From Rhipicephalus microplus (taxonomy: Eukaryota > Arthropoda > Arachnida > Ixodida > Ixodidae), in contig NC_134710.1 of assembly GCF_043290135.1 (NCBI RefSeq), positions 142,428,832 through 142,492,831 of the forward strand: DNA of 64,000 bases, written 5' to 3'. Made by a program: the position numbers and the translations under genes. The notes below the pieces were generated by a model, which was not told the origin of the DNA, made no database searches, and saw nothing but the letters and a program-made list of their open reading frames with translations. Shown in pieces: positions 48,140-57,880 of the stretch. How positions within the stretch are numbered: position 1 is the stretch's first letter; each line of letters opens with the position of its first letter.

Positions 48140-48209
48140 ATAATACCCATCCCTCATGTAATACCCCAGCTGGGGCCTTTGAGGTATTCAAAATAGATAA
48201 ATAAATAAG

Positions 48210-48640
48210 CTGTGCACTCCTGATTAGAAAAGCATTAGATGTAACACTAATTGAAGGTCTCATAAAGGATGCTAGTGGGCGTCTGGCTGTATGTGACTTA
48301 TTGTTGTGTGCAATAAAGTGGCGTGTTCTTTGTTTGTACGCACCTAATAAAATATTCGACCGGGCGAGCTTTTTTGATATTTTGGATGGTTATTTAAAAG
48401 TAGAAGGGTTTATTGTTATGATGGGTGATTTCAACTGTGTAGGTAATGTAGAGGATCGAGTGCATGCTCTGCCAATTTTATATACTAGCGCAAATGTTCT
48501 TGCCGAAATGATAGAACGGCATAAAATTACTGATGTGGGCTATGTACTGGCAAATGCGGAAATTTCAAAGTTCACGCACTACCAAAAAGATAGGCGAGGT
48601 TAGATATAATATACGTGCCAACACCAATTACATCACACTG
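48210..48640 (+). pseudogene. Tx1-like LINE B, endonuclease (second segment)
   Basis: After the CR1-like tail the frame reads ALLIRKALDVTLIEGLIKDA, SGRLAVCDLLL, VLCLYAPN, then VMMGDFNCV and ISKFTHYQKDRRG, which are the middle and C-terminal APE endonuclease motifs. RLDIIYVP follows after a stop at 48601. It continues the segment at 42728-42964. The RT part is not seen downstream. Confidence 0.7.
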
Positions 48641-48667
48641 TAGCGACTATGGAGTAACAGCAAGTGC

Positions 48668-48828
48668 TGTGGCAGCTGCATTTTTACTGGAGGCGGAAAT
48701 GCTGTGCGCCCATGTGATCAGATTTGGGTGGACGTCAAAGAACCCCAGGTGGTTAAAATTTATGTAGCCCTCCATCACGACGTCTCTCATTACCATATGG
48801 TGGTCTTGGACGTTAAATAGCATACATT
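48668..48828 (+). mobile_element. 5'-truncated tRNA-derived SINE
   Basis: Only the body is present, with GGAGGCGGAAATGCTG, GAACCCCAGGTGGTTAAAAT and CGACGTCTCTCATTACCATA. The tRNA-like head is lost and the copy is diverged. Confidence 0.75.
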
Positions 48829-48839
48829 AATATATTATG

Positions 48840-49190
48840 AAAGTGTCAGCGAATCGATCCGTTTCAGGGCCTCTCTTAGCAAGATGACAGGTATAGGGCA
48901 GTAAATGGGGATAAATGCCTAGGCCTTCTGCATAGCTCCAAGGAGACCACCCCGCAAAACTGTGCAAATATGACCTGGTCACTTATACCAACTAAGTACT
49001 GCGGATTACCCCTGCAGCATTATATGGACACAAATTACTACTGAAAGGAGGTATGTGAAAACACTCGTGAAGAGACAAGAAACTGGGGTGGTAGGAAACT
49101 TTCTGTTTTCTAGAGCCACTGATTGTAACTCGTTCATTGTTTGCAAAGTAAGAGTAGGCCCGGAGCATGCTGTTTACCTTTCACGAGCAG
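48840..49190. other. Stretch with no recognised feature
   Basis: No gene or named repeat seen between the SINE and the minus-strand LINE ORF1. Confidence 0.4.
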
Positions 49191-49197
49191 CCGCCGG

Positions 49198-50335
49198 CTA
49201 GCCGTCTCTAGGACCAACCTGCTTTCTGACGCCCTGTTCTTTTGTCTTGTCTGGAGGTCGACTTACCGGAGCGATTTTTGTTTTTGGCTTCAGACGGGAC
49301 CACCTCGCTTGAGGAGTCTTGGCAGGCGGCTCCTCGTTGTTGGTCGACGACGTTTTGTCCTGTTCACCTGTCAACTCCCGGATTCGCTTTAGTGTGGCAC
49401 TGGTAGCACACATGTTGTTCTCGCTGCCCGACGAGTCTCTCTGAGCCTCTGCTGCGGTGGCCGCGTCCACTGACCCCGCTTCTTTCGCTACCCGCTCTGG
49501 CTCGGCTGCTAACCGGATGATAGCTGGTACGTCACATGCCGAGGAGCCTGTGGAGCCCTGGGTGTCTCTGCAGACGCCGCCCCCTCAGTTGTCACTAGGA
49601 CCACAAAGCTGCCGACTTCTTTCGCAGCGTCCACAGCCTTAGCCGCGTCCATGACGTGTTCAGCTACCCTCTCCTCCTGCGCTAGTTCAGTTGCACTAGC
49701 ATACGTCCTCACTCCGTCGTCTTCGACGTGACTGAAGCGTCTGGAACGCGAGCACCAAGGGACCTTGCACTCGTGACGGATGTGCCCTTTGTTTTAGCAG
49801 CGCAAGCACTGCACCGGTCGACGAGGCACAACCACCAAAGCCAGCTCACCGTCTACGCGGATCTGATGTGGTAGATCTTTAACCTTGACTCCGCTCTTTA
49901 GCTTCAGAAGCTCATTTTTCGTTGTTGAACACTTGTCAGCCATACCAAGGACGCGCCACTGCTCACGGCCAACTTCCACCACATACGCAAAGCCGAAAAC
50001 GCCCTTCGTAGCTCTTCAATATTAACGCCTTGTAGCAGCCAGTGAATTCTAAGCTGAACCTCCTGGTCCTGTGGGTCAATGACGACACAACGCCGCCTCT
50101 ACACTTGGAGCTCTTTCAAAGTGAGCAGGCGTTTGGGGGGGGGGGGGCCTCATCATTTAATGTCACAGCCCTCAAGGGATTAACCTGGTATGCCCCGAGG
50201 CTAGTTATATCCGGCAGCAGGCTCGTTGGCGTCAATGCGTTTCTGAAATCTTCGACCTTGTATGGCCTAGAACGCACATCACCGTGTAAAAACACGGTGT
50301 TGAGGACAAGTTGTCCTTTCGAAGATGAGGCAAAA
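49198..50335 (-). pseudogene. Tx1-like LINE ORF1 relic with zinc knuckle
   Basis: The minus strand reads VGREQWRVLGMADKCSTTKN, then GVKVKDLPHQIRVDGELALV, then VPRRPVQCLRC, stop, NKGHIRHEC, an interrupted CX2CX4HX4C knuckle near 49780-49815. An Ala/Glu-rich linker and a Lys/Arg-rich C-terminus follow (RIRELTGEQDKTSSTNNEEP). The layout matches gag-like ORF1 proteins of Tx1-type LINEs. Stops and a frameshift break it, and no ORF2 follows on this strand. Confidence 0.65.
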
Positions 50336-50531
50336 TAAATTGGTTTTACTTGTCATTATCAGCAGCGGCTGAAATTGGCCTTTGTCGCCGCTCCGCTGGA
50401 GCCCATGACCCCGCGATCCGATCAGCTCGGGTGGCGAAAGCAGAATGAGCGATGCCCCCCGACGTAAGAGTACAATGAAAATGGCATACTTAGTAATATA
50501 AAAATTGCTACAGTAGAAAAATGGAACATGA

Positions 50532-50603
50532 AGGGGGTACCCAGGTTTGAACCAGAGACCTCTTGATCTGCAGGGAAATGCTCTCCTACTGAGCTATACC
50601 CCC
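50532..50603 (-). tRNA. tRNA-Cys(GCA)-like gene or pseudogene
   Basis: The minus strand folds as a cloverleaf. The acceptor GGGGGTA pairs fully with TACCCCC, the D-arm is GCTC/GAGC, the anticodon loop CTGCAGA gives GCA, and the T-loop is TTCAAAC. The discriminator is T. The anticodon stem has two mismatches (TTTCC against TCAAG), and the T stem has three wobble pairs. A T5 Pol III terminator lies 10 bases downstream (A-run at 50517-50521 on the plus strand). The stem mismatches make a pseudogene plausible. Confidence 0.65.
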
Positions 50604-50717
50604 CCTTTTTTCTTTATTTTCTTTATTCAATAGAAGTACTTGAAAGCAACAGTCATGCAGCACAGAATTGTCAGATCACTAGCCACTCAGTTGGATTGTT
50701 TAAAATAAGTAATTAAC

Positions 50718-50963
50718 TTGATTGATTGATTGATATGTGGGGTTTAACGTCCCAAAACCACCATATGATTATGAGAGACGCCGTAGTGGAGGGTCTGGAA
50801 ATTTCGACCACCTGGGGTTCTTTAACGTGCACCCAAATCTGAGTACACAGGCCTACAACATTTCCGCCTCCATCGGAAATGCAGCCGCCGCAGCCGGGAT
50901 ACGAACCCGCGACCTGCGGGTCAGCAGCCGAGTACCTTAGTCACTAGACCACCGCGGCGGGGC
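50718..50963 (-). mobile_element. Full-length tRNA-derived SINE (Ruka-like) with target-site duplication
   Basis: On the minus strand it runs from a tRNA-like head (CCGCCGCGGTGGTCTAGTGA) with a B-box-like GGTTCGTATCC through the GGAGGCGGAAATGTTGTAGG and ACCCCAGGTGGTCGAAATT blocks to a tail of TCAATCAATCAA repeats. Identical 15-bp AAATAAGTAATTAAC flanks lie at 50703-50717 and 50964-50978. This is the reference copy for the family here and the youngest looking. Confidence 0.92.
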
Positions 50964-50999
50964 AAATAAGTAATTAACCTTCACGAGTTTATCCAGAAG

Positions 51000-51790
51000 T
51001 GTTATCCGCTCTAAGGTATACTTATTGCTTGCAGTACATCTCGCACATAGATCACTTGTTCTAAGAAGTAATGATTGGCCGGAAACACTTTAAATGCGCA
51101 TGTCTGATGTGCATTCTTGTATGCCAGACCCTATGCATGCACATGAGCATGAGCATATCGCATGACACTTCATTGCCTACCACGCACGGCAAGAAGCGAA
51201 TCTCTAAGGGGCTTAATGGTAAGTCTTTTTTTAAGCCCGTTGAAGCACATCCCAGAGGAAAATTGCATCATGGCAGTCCAGAAACATGTGATTGATGGTT
51301 TCCGGTTTTCCGGAAACATGACAGTTAACCGACCATCCAACAAAGTGGCCTTTGCTCTGCAACTATGACCTCGAAGGGAGGGTGTCCGTGTGCTGTTGAA
51401 AAAGAAAAGAAAAAATTCATTGATGGTTTGACTTTTGTTTTACCAGCTTAAGCACATCAAGTGCAGGGCCTAAATTCGCGATGCAACGGAACCGACAAAA
51501 AGACATCAAGTAAATCCCTATAAAATCGTTGTCGCGTCACAACCGTCAAGTATTGCAAAGAAAATCTTGCCTTGAGAATTTGTATTGAAGTGACAACTTC
51601 ACATAAGAACGTGGCTAATTTCTGTGCCCTCAAGGAATTTTTTGATGTAACGAAATCTCTAAGAGGCTATTTTAATCGCATTTGGATTACCGTACCAAGA
51701 AAAGGATCACTCTGGTCCCGTAAGAAAAAAATTGCCCGCAGCTTCTCTCGGGGGAACACTGAGGAGGATGCGGACCATATAATTGGTTAA
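51000..51790. other. Stretch with possible broken LINE-like DNA
   Basis: Short frames only (for example 51071-51295). I cannot name any of them, and no repeat structure is seen. Confidence 0.35.
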
Positions 51791-51791
51791 C

Positions 51792-51926
51792 GGGGTGTTA
51801 AAGTGCGACTTACTTGGGTCGATGGCTAAATTGGTTAACGTGGTTGTGAAATGGGGTGTTAAATTGCGACTTACTTGGGTCGATGGCTAAATTGGTTAAC
51901 GTGGTTGTAGGAGGGGGTGTTAAATG
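51792..51926. repeat. 61-bp tandem repeat, a little over two copies
   Basis: The unit starts GGGGTGTTAAAKTGCGACTT and includes TGGGTCGATGGCTAAATTGG. Starts are at 51792, 51853 and 51914, and the third copy is cut off after about 13 bp. Confidence 0.85.
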
Positions 51927-51929
51927 AGT

Positions 51930-52412
51930 GAACACGTACACACGTATGCGAAAGGGCGGCGCTGGTCGAAGGGACGTCGATCATTGTGTTTGTGGATTCG
52001 TTGGAATTCATTTCACCGCGACCTTGGACGTCGACGCGTCGTACAAACCAACCGACGAGCGGCAACTGAGCGAGCGAGCGCCGACCTTGAGTATATATAC
52101 AGCACGACGGCGCATGCACTGTCACCTGTTGAATGTTCTCGAAGCGCGACGCCACATGCGCGTCCACTGGAGAATCAGGAGAATTGTAGATGTCGAACGC
52201 GGTGTGTAGAGGAGGAAGGGTGCACAGATGGTGGAGGAGTGAAGCGCGCGCGGTGTGTAGAGGAGGAAGGGATGCACAGATGGTGCAAGAGTGGGTGACG
52301 GCGCGACGGCGCATGCGCGCGCGTCAGCTGTCGAATGTTCGAGAAGCGGTGTGGACGGCGCGGACGACGCGGACGGCGCACTACAAGGCGCGAGTATAAG
52401 ATGCTCCGCATC
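51930..52412. repeat. GC-rich repetitive block with internal direct repeats
   Basis: GTGTGTAGAGGAGGAAGGG with GCACAGATGG follows twice (about 52200-52240 and 52252-52290), and GGCGCATGC with GTCGAATGTTC-like blocks also recurs (about 52108-52145 and 52305-52345). A TATATATA-like run lies at about 52092. It ends AGATGCTCCGCATCT, a short palindrome, before an A-run. The GC content contrasts with its neighbours. It may be the end or promoter region of an unnamed transposon. Confidence 0.5.
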
Positions 52413-52765
52413 TAAAAAAATACCTTGCGACAATTTGCTTGAAGAACACATGTGATAGTTCTGGGCCACCGGTTTTCATTCAAAGAAAAAGTTTGGAACG
52501 GCTCATGCGTTCCCAAGATGACCCCCAGATAAAGACTGTAAAAAATACTGCGCAGCTTCTGAACTGTGATTCTAGCCATGCTTAACACGTGTAGCACATG
52601 ATAAGCTTTAGCGATCAGAAAGACATTACAAACAGTGGCTCTTGTAAACATGGAAAAATATGTTCGCCACACTTTTCTGTTTCCAATATTATTCGTTTTG
52701 CTTCATCTGCCCAGTAGTCTTTACTGCTTTTGTATTGACCAAGAGGTGCTCCTAAACAGTTTCTG
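52413..52765 (-). pseudogene. Tx1-like LINE C, ORF2 C-terminal segment after the SINE
   Basis: The minus strand reads TRATVCNVFLIAKAYHVLHV and LSMARITVQKL, matching the post-RT region also seen in LINE A at about 39.8 kb. It is separated from the reverse transcriptase core by the SINE at 52766-52927. Confidence 0.65.
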
Positions 52766-52927
52766 ATTTGATTGATTGATTTGTGGGGTTTAACGTCCCA
52801 AAACCACCATATGATTATGAGAGACGCCGTAGTGGAGGGCTCCGGAAATTTTGACCACCTAGGGTTCTTTAACGTGCACCCAAATCTGAGCACACGGGCC
52901 TCGACATTTCCGCCTCCATCGGAAATA
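52766..52927 (-). mobile_element. 5'-truncated SINE inserted in LINE C
   Basis: The SINE body on the minus strand ends in a TCAATCAATCAA-type tail at 52766. Its tRNA-like head is missing. TCCTAAACAGTTTCTG (52750-52765) and TCCTAAATAGTTTCTG (52928-52943) are 16-bp flanks with one mismatch, which marks a target-site duplication. Confidence 0.92.
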
Positions 52928-54025
52928 TCCTAAATAGTTTCTGGCAAATGTGCTAGAAGGTATGCTGGCAACCGCATCTGGGGCATGTTCCCCATTTCCG
53001 TGCCAGAAAGTGATACATTTCGTCCAGCTAATGACGCTCCCCGTTGCATTACAGAAGTCTTTGGCATCTGCAATCACTTCGTGCACACTGCTTTCATGCG
53101 TGCAAAAGGCAGCTATATCATTGGCATAAGTGAGAACCTTGACTTGGCTATTGAAAAAAGTGTAGCCATGAATATTTGTATTTCCAAGAACTTTTAAACA
53201 AAATGGCTCAAAATGCAGATCAAAAAGTAGAAATGACAAATAGCACCTTTTTTATCAGAGGTTTCTATGAAAACACTTTCAGTCAGTTTTTTGTTGATAA
53301 CCAACTTCGCATTACACTTGTCATACACTATCCTAACACCTTCTAGAATATCTGATCCTACATTCACGTGTTCTAGTATTAGAAACAAGATATCATGTAT
53401 CACTCTATCAAAAACCTTATTTAAGTAGAGTTGAATCATAGCACTTCAACCCTCCGTGGCGTCACAACATTCAAGAACACTTCTTGCGACATAAATATTT
53501 GTAAAAATGAATCTACTCTTAATTCCGCAAGTCTGATGAGAACTGACAAAGAACTGGATAACATTTTGAAAGCGTCGAGCTGGAAATTGTTCTTTAGTTT
53601 TATGAATCAGTATATTGTATGACGTTTGAAATGACGGAGGTGTTAGTTTCTTATCATAGCATTCAACTATAACTTGATGCAGTGCTTCTACCAATTCGCT
53701 TTCGAAAAACTTGTACACTGCGGCCCTAAAACAATCTGGTTCAGGTGACTTTCCTGAGCTCAATTCATCAATGGCTTGCTCAACTTCTGCAACTGTTACT
53801 GGTTTTTCAAGCGTTTTTCTCGTTTCATCGTATAGGTTTGGCACAAGCGGAAAAAATGTTGTTCTAAATCTTTCTGTACAATGCGATTTAAGACTAAAAA
53901 GGCTTTATAATATTCCACAAAAGGCAGCTCTATACTTTCAGTGTCACAAGTAATGGTGTCTTGAAAACAGATATCACTAATTTCCTTCGAGACGGCATGT
54001 TTCTTCTCATCAGTGAGGGCTCGTT
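52928..54025 (-). pseudogene. Tx1-like LINE C, ORF2 reverse transcriptase
   Basis: Read downward from 54025: ALTDEKKHAVSKEISDICFQ, then VEQAIDELSSGKSPEPDCFR, YNILIHKTKE, then IQLYLNKVFDRVIHDILFL and VLTYANDIAAFC. In motif A the first Asp is Tyr (LYLNKVFD), and motif C is YAND instead of YADD (AAT at 53120-53122), so both catalytic positions are damaged. Frameshifts and small deletions are present. The endonuclease part is missing; the ORF1 relic adjoins directly at about 54030. Confidence 0.75.
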
Positions 54026-54049
54026 AGGTGGGCGTTTCACCCAACAAAA

Positions 54050-54432
54050 GCCGCTCACACCTCGCCTCAATACAGGGTGGTGCCGTATTGAAGTCACTCA
54101 TAATGACGGTCTTCTTGTCTGTCTTGAGGTTCACCGCATCGGATTCCCTATACACGATGTCTTTGCCCTTTCCTTGTGTTTCTGGTGGCTAGGTGCCATC
54201 GGCGTCTTCTCTTGCGGTATCTCGTGCAGTTTCCTTGGCGTCATTTAGGTCCATGATGTGTTTGGAATTGTCGTGGTTTGGTGGTGGTCCAGTCACAGAA
54301 GCCTATAGCATCGCACGCATGTGGATTCATCGTGGTCATAACGGTGACAATGGCCACAGCGCGGTATGGGACAGTCTCATCGAATGTGGCTGGTGCCGTG
54401 ACACCGGAGACAGAGGTGTGCTTTGCCAGGTA
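54050..54432 (-). pseudogene. Tx1-like LINE C, ORF1 zinc-knuckle segment
   Basis: The minus strand reads PGKAHLCLRCHGTSHIR, stop, DCPIPRCGHCHRYDHDESTC, giving two CX2CX4HX4C knuckles, the first broken by TGA where Arg is likely. A degraded linker follows. The upstream ORF1 part lies beyond the MITE at 54433-54817. Confidence 0.65.
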
Positions 54433-54817
54433 CAGTGTCAATTTTTATGAAAGGGAACACAGGAACGCATCAGTGGCTGCTGGCAGTGCATTTAAGCGGG
54501 AGCGAGAGCAACCACAACCTCTTTTCGCGTCATCTCACGGCGAGGAAAACAATCTTTTGTTGCTGATATGAAACCAGTGGCAAGATGGCACTTCCTGCCC
54601 CTTCAAGGTAAATACCCTAGAGCCGGTAATCGCCTTGAGGGAAGAGGGATTGCGATCTTGCCTTTCTATATCAGCAACGAATGGTTGTTTTACTCGCTGC
54701 GAGATGACGCGGAAAGAGACTGTGGTTCTTCTAGTTCCCACTTGAACGCGCTGCCAGCAGCCACCGGAGCATGCAGGCCCCGCGTCGCCGTGTTCCCTTT
54801 CATGAAAATTGACACTG
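54433..54817. mobile_element. 385-bp MITE with TA target duplication, inserted in LINE C ORF1
   Basis: The ends read CAGTGTCAATTTTTATGAAA and, as complement, CAGTGTCAATTTTCATGAAA, with TA on both sides (54431-54432 and 54818-54819). The arms continue as imperfect inverted repeats of about 145 bp (GTGGCTGCTGGCAG and its complement), so most of it can fold back. This fits a Tc1/mariner or Tigger-type MITE. Confidence 0.88.
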
Positions 54818-54819
54818 TA

Positions 54820-54895
54820 CATGGACGTGCGCCAAGTCGTAAGCCACTCGAAGTTGGTGCGGTGACTCTTCAATACTCATGCCTGCCTTGAGCTG
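54820..54895 (-). pseudogene. Tx1-like LINE C, ORF1 segment upstream of the MITE
   Basis: The minus strand reads EESPHQLRVAYDLAHVH just before the MITE. It joins PGKAHLCLRC after it, matching the PHQ-LR block followed by a zinc knuckle in the 49.2-50.3 kb ORF1. Confidence 0.55.
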
Positions 54896-54899
54896 GACG

Positions 54900-55258
54900 G
54901 TTACCAACCGCGTTGTGGAGCTCTTCTCGTTGTAGCCATGTACGCGCCGCATATTTCTTTAGAAATTTTTCTAAAGATTACATATCTACGTGTGATTAGG
55001 ACTGTATGTATTAGTTTACATTTTTATTTTATGATGTGTCAATGGTGTAGAGTTAGGTGTTCATAGATGTTTCGAATATATAGATTAGTGTATTTACATT
55101 TACATTGTCATACAAAAACTTTGTAGTTTCGCATCATGTTTTCTTTGGTGTTAGACTTTTACCTATTTATAGTATTTGTCCTTCCAGCAATATTCTCTAA
55201 TGGGGTTAGCAGTATATACAAAATAAATAATACATAAATTATTTATTAAACCAAAAAA
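54900..55258. other. AT-rich stretch with no recognised feature
   Basis: Very AT-rich after about 54950; no gene or named repeat. Confidence 0.45.
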
Positions 55259-55650
55259 GTCACAACTTTGCCGCAAAGGTGAAGCCATGAACGCGATAGC
55301 GACAAATTGGAAAGTCTTACGCGCAGAATGGCAAGCAAATCGAAACGTGCCTCGCGTTTCCCACGCACAAATGACGCACTAAACGTACACACAGGTACAT
55401 ATGAACTCGAATAAGCGTCTCAGTCGTTACTTCACTCTGTCTGAGAAGCGCGCCCTTTTCGCAAACGGAGCATGTGCAACAATTGCAGTGACTTTTGCGC
55501 GCCCCGTAACTACAACAGCATCGTTCCAGTGCAAGCCGAACTCCAGCCAAGACGTATGATCCTCCCCACCTGGAGATAAGGGCGCATGAGTGATCGCTCA
55601 CTTCCCTCCACTCCGCGGGCCAAAGTATGCGTAAGAGATGAGAGCCGTCG
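55259..55650. repeat. Dispersed repeat copy related to 3852-4140
   Basis: It begins ACAACTTTGCCGCAAAGGTG and TAGCGACAAATTGG, similar to the start of the 3852 block of each array unit. The remainder is not matched within the window. The frames inside are not convincing genes. Confidence 0.45.
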
Positions 55651-55777
55651 CGCGCTTAGTGCGCCATCTTGCTGATAATGCTGAAAACCAGATAGTCCCC
55701 CCTCCTTGCCGAGATGTCCACCAACAGTGGTAGGTTGAAGATATAGATAGCTTCTCTTTCAATCTCTGAAGGAGGTA

Positions 55778-55851
55778 CTCCTCGATGGCTCAGTGGTTAA
55801 CGCCTCGCATTCACGACGCGGAGGGCCCACGTTCGATTCCTCGCGCCGGAG
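55778..55851 (+). other. tRNA-like sequence, probable tRNA-derived repeat
   Basis: An A-box-like TGGCTCAGTGGTTAACGCC and a B-box-like GTTCGATTCC are spaced as in a tRNA. The outer CTCC/GGAG bases pair and a loop TTCACGA would give anticodon CAC. However, the acceptor and T stems contain several mismatches, so this is more likely a tRNA pseudogene or SINE head than a working tRNA. Confidence 0.45.
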
Positions 55852-55979
55852 TTCTTTTCTGGATTCTTTTTCCTTTCTGCCTTTTCATATATATAGATAC
55901 GAATACTTATACGGTGCATGACATCGACGCCGACATCGGCAATTTAATCGAGCCGAGAGTGGCCATATAAAAATAAAAG

Positions 55980-56779
55980 GGGCCCGCACGTTCGTTTCAA
56001 GGCAGTTATGGTACAACGCCCTAAAAATAATTCGATATAGCGCTAGTTGAACTTGATTCTACAATTAACAACCCTGACATTAATAACGATTTGACACGTT
56101 AACACGAAGTTCCAACATAAAGCGGCTGGCACCGTTATTTCTAGTACATTGAACTGTATAATGTCATGCTGCACTGGTTATGCATTATAACATGTGCCTT
56201 AATACATTAAAGCTCCGTCATTGCAATACACTTGTATGAAGATATTTGTAAATATACTGTTGCACTTGGCTACGTTTGTGATTTTTGCTCAAACATCCCT
56301 AAAAGCTTTGCTTAACATGATTCCCAATTGTCTCCGGAATCAACCTAATGTAATACACCAATAAAAGAATGACCTTTAGGTCTAACGTGCTTTATGCGAC
56401 TAAAGCAGTGCCATTCGCATGCCTTCACTTGCTTAGGCTTGGAACTTTATATTTCACTCCTGCACCGTTGTCCAGGTTAACGTTTCTTAGTACATACTCT
56501 GTGTAAAAATTAAGTATGCCATTTATGGACGATACATGCATGTCTGCCTACTTTCGAAACCTAAACAAATCAAGAGAAAGGAGCAATGCTCCTCAAAAGA
56601 ATTAACAAGGTTGTTCGTCTTAAAATTTTTTGCAAACATTGTATCCCAGACAGAAAACGTCTTTTGTAATGTTAGCGAGATCCATGTGTGAGGGAGCTAT
56701 AAATCAAAATGGACCAAAAAAGCAATATACTAAAATGTTTTACAACCGTTTACCAATGGTATACCGTAAGTGCGGTGAC
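55980..56779. other. AT-rich stretch with no recognised feature
   Basis: No long frame, repeat or RNA gene seen. Confidence 0.5.
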
Positions 56780-57450
56780 GGGAGGGACATACTAACACCG
56801 CCTCAGTAGAGGTGCCCTCCACCGTGGAAGCTGAAAAGACCGCCATTCCTTTGGCCATGACCAGCGCCTCCACCCGAACCATAAGTGACTCGAAGAGAGC
56901 CATAATAATCTCTCGAAGGGGAGCATCAAGAACCGAGCAGCCAGGGCTTTACAAAATTGTCATCTTGACAAGACAATTGAATTAGTATGTGTCCCTGCCC
57001 ACTCGAGGAACCCTGGGAATGTGGAGGCGCACCACCTCAACAAACCGGGAGGCGCGTTTCTCGGACCCAGTCTTCCCTGGTGAGGCTCCGGCTTCCTTTA
57101 ATGACGTCACATACTTTTGCAAAAGTGATCGGAGCGTCTACCCATCGCCTGATGAAGACCTTACGAGAGCGCAGGCCATTATACTCCGCCACATTCAATC
57201 TTCCTCTTTTCTTAGTCCTCCCCGGTTGGCGCTTATTGTTACATGCCGATCCGTGAACCCCATCTGCCAAAATTGTAGCGCGCAAAAATTGGCTAAAAAC
57301 ACGTATATTAGGATTCTGTGATGGCTTTCCTGCCCCCAAAACGCTCCTTCCAGCTCGCTGACGGTCAGCGTGGGAGAAGCTCATCAAAACTCCCATTAAG
57401 GAGAAGCAGCTCGCTATTGCTGCCTGAGCCGAAAGGGTCCCTGTCCGCAT
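56780..57450 (+). pseudogene. LINE ORF2 C-terminus with RNase H domain (I/R1/jockey-like)
   Basis: A decayed RNase H reads STVEAEKTAIPLAMTSAS and TISDSKRAII (about 56815-56910), then after shifts a block like VSLPTRGTLG/VPAHSRNPGN (about 56985-57015). The family C-terminal block follows: DEDLTRAQAIILRHIQSSSF and PPRLALI, then a Cys pair (PICQNCSAQ). After a frameshift WEKLIKTPIKEKQLAIAA appears near 57375. The reverse transcriptase is absent. RNase H in a LINE points to the I or R1/LOA branch. Confidence 0.6.
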
Positions 57451-57819
57451 GGAGCCACCTCGAGGACCATACCTTCTCTCTCAATGAAGTTGATTCCTTC
57501 TCCTCCTTTAGTGTTCTGCGGCTGGAGAGGAAAAAGGCAGCAAAATCGAGCATTATCGGAGTGACTTTCTGTATCATTAGGTTATTTACGAATCAAAGCA
57601 AAATACTCTTAGAAGAATCTTTCCGTACGTTGGCTTTCCATTGATTTCTTCCAGCGGTTCTTTTCTTTGGAGCGACTAAAAAGGGCTCAGCCACAGGAAC
57701 GTTTGCGAAGCCTTGTGCGATTTTTCAAGGGAAACAAAACCATTTTAATGTTAAGCTTAGCCATGTACAGTAAATTACTAATTTCCGGGAAAGTTTGGAC
57801 CACTCGGTTAGTGTCCGTC

Positions 57820-57880
57820 AAAATGCAATTACCGCGGCCGGGATTGAACACGCACCAGGGCACCATGCCACCGCGGTAAA
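57820..57880 (-). repeat. SINE-head-like fragment, minus strand
   Basis: The minus strand reads TTACCGCGGTGGCATGGTGC and then GTGTTCAATCCCGGCCGCGG, a diverged tRNA-like head with a B box. Confidence 0.45.

Larger units (their letters stand above)
43999..48209 (+). mobile_element. CR1/L2-like non-LTR retrotransposon, near complete but dead
   Basis: Order from 5' to 3': a 5' region with a 349-bp-period partial duplication, ORF1 with a 2A-like motif and coiled coil, ORF2 with APE endonuclease and reverse transcriptase, a short 3' UTR and an ATAAATAAATAA tail. Both flanks are LINE B endonuclease sequence on the same strand. TGTGC occurs at the left break and after the tail and could be a short target-site duplication. 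ORF1 has one stop and one frameshift; ORF2 has several. Confidence 0.8.
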
